This document shows, one piece after another, positions 6,922 through 7,263 of a DNA stretch of 7,263 nt. The position numbers and the translations under genes were made by a program. Each line of letters opens with the position of its first letter. Position 1 is the first letter of the stretch. Source of the DNA: Pseudomonadota bacterium (lineage in GTDB: Bacteria > Myxococcota > Polyangia > GCA-2747355 > JACKDQ01); contig JAUVBO010000116.1 of NCBI GenBank assembly GCA_030591195.1, positions 1-7,263 of the forward strand, written 5' to 3'. The notes under the pieces are model-generated. The model did not search any database, was not told the DNA's origin, and worked only from the letters and a program-made list of their open reading frames with translations.

Positions 6922-6992
6922 TCGGGAATCGTCTAATGGCAGGACACAGGATTCTGGTTCCTGGTATCTAGGTTCAAGTCCTAGTTCCCGAA
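6922..6992 (+). tRNA. tRNA-Gln (anticodon CUG)
   Basis: The 71-nt sequence folds into a full cloverleaf. The acceptor stem TCGGGAA pairs perfectly with TTCCCGA; the D arm has its G18-G19; the anticodon stem CAGGA/TCCTG closes loop TTCTGGT with anticodon CTG at 6954-6956, reading CAG codons; the T arm is CTAGG/CCTAG around TTCAAGT. The U1-A72 first pair is characteristic of bacterial tRNA-Gln. The discriminator is A (6992), and CCA is not encoded, so it must be added after transcription. Confidence 0.95.
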
Positions 6993-6997
6993 ACGCT

Positions 6998-7069
6998 GGC
7001 CCCATAGTCTAGCGGTTAGGACGCCGGCCTCTCACGCCGGAGTCCCGGGTTCAATTCCCGGTGGGGTCA
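6998..7069 (+). tRNA. tRNA-Glu (anticodon CUC)
   Basis: A 72-nt cloverleaf begins 5 nt after tRNA-Gln. Acceptor GGCCCCA pairs with TGGGGTC (one G-U), D arm GTCTAGCGGTTAGGAC, anticodon stem CCGGC/GCCGG around CTCTCAC with anticodon CTC at 7031-7033 (reads GAG), T arm CCGGG/CCCGG around TTCAATT, discriminator A. CCA is not encoded. It is almost certainly processed from the same transcript as tRNA-Gln. Confidence 0.97.
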
Positions 7070-7073
7070 TCCG

Positions 7074-7103
7074 AAAGCTCGTGCTTTTGCACGGGCTTTT
7101 TTT
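7074..7103 (+). terminator. Intrinsic terminator of the tRNA operon
   Basis: An 11-bp stem AAAGCTCGTGC/GCACGGGCTTT (one G-U pair) with a TTTT loop runs straight into seven T residues (7097-7103). It lies 4 nt after tRNA-Glu and is a textbook Rho-independent terminator on the plus strand. Confidence 0.95.
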
Positions 7104-7105
7104 GT

Positions 7106-7169
7106 GTGTAGAGTGGAGCAGCCACGGCCATGCGGGGCTCCGCCTGGTCGTAGCTGCTCCACTCTACAC
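7106..7169. repeat. 64-nt near-perfect palindrome (28-bp stem)
   Basis: Outer arms GTGTAGAGTGGAGCAGC (7106-7122) and GCTGCTCCACTCTACAC (7153-7169) are perfect reverse complements over 17 bp. After one C/A mismatch, ACGGCCA (7124-7130) pairs with TGGTCGT (7145-7151; one G-U). After one T/C mismatch, GCGG (7132-7135) pairs with CCGC (7140-7143) around a GGCT loop. No T tract follows on either strand, so it is not a terminator. It starts 2 nt after the tRNA terminator's T run and ends 16 nt before the next start codon, so it would lie in that gene's leader if transcription begins upstream. Confidence 0.9.
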
Positions 7170-7185
7170 TTCATCGGGAGACGTC

Positions 7186-7263
7186 ATGTTCCTCAAGCTT
7201 CGTCTGATCGTTCCGTTGCTCCTTGCGGTATCGATGACCTCGGCGGTCGCGCATGGACGGAGC
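7186..7263 (+). CDS. Secreted protein, N-terminus only (signal peptide)
   Basis: ATG 7186 has a good ribosome site, GGGAG, 5 nt upstream and opens a frame that continues past the window edge. The 26 visible residues look like a Sec signal peptide: a basic start (K4, R6), a hydrophobic core LIVPLLLAV (7-15), and a likely signal peptidase I site after AVA at residue 22. No lipobox Cys is present. The mature protein, and so its function, cannot be seen. The hairpin at 7106-7169 is directly upstream; I see no clear promoter between the tRNA terminator and this start. Confidence 0.8.
   Translation, partial: MFLKLRLIVPLLLAVSMTSAVAHGRS

Noticed and set aside
7130..7153. Seven-codon mini-ORF (ATG to TAG) inside the palindrome
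   Set aside because: It has only a poorly spaced GGAG upstream, would be buried in the stem, and such short frames are common by chance. A leader-peptide role cannot be supported.

Overview
This is a GC-rich bacterial window. GTG and TTG starts, a cNMP-sensing PP2C phosphatase, a receiver protein with a long Pro/Ala-rich region and an NtrC-type regulator together suggest a deltaproteobacterium or myxobacterium-like organism (Myxococcota). That placement is inferred from style of gene content; there is no taxonomic marker beyond the tRNAs.

Layout. Positions 1-2494 hold three minus-strand genes, transcribed from right to left: a GT4-like glycosyltransferase (2494-1367), a class I SAM-dependent methyltransferase (1350-631) whose ribosome site starts right after the glycosyltransferase stop, and an NtrC-family sigma54 activator (563 to beyond the left edge). 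A perfect 10-bp hairpin sits at the methyltransferase stop. A 237-bp divergent intergenic region (2495-2731) separates them from a plus-strand pair: a receiver-domain protein with a 230-residue Pro/Ala-rich region, a short coiled coil and a conserved-looking C-terminal helix (2732-4033), then an isochorismatase-family hydrolase (4071-4649). This pair converges on a PP2C phosphatase fused to a cyclic-nucleotide-binding domain (6003-4693, minus). Upstream of that, on the same strand, is a histidine-phosphatase-fold protein (6711-6085) whose catalytic His is replaced by Pro.

The right end is a stable-RNA locus on the plus strand: a strong sigma70-type promoter, tRNA-Gln(CUG), tRNA-Glu(CUC) and a good intrinsic terminator. 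It is followed by a 64-nt near-perfect palindrome (28 bp of stem) and then the start of a gene for a secreted protein, cut by the window edge.

Functionally, the window is dominated by signalling proteins (two receivers, one Ser/Thr phosphatase with a nucleotide sensor, one probable pseudophosphatase) plus a small sugar-transfer/methylation operon. I see no CRISPR array, no transposase, no toxin-antitoxin pair and no clear defence system. The best leads are the palindrome at 7106-7169, the RHG-to-RPG change in the histidine phosphatase, and the receiver/disordered-linker/C-helix protein.
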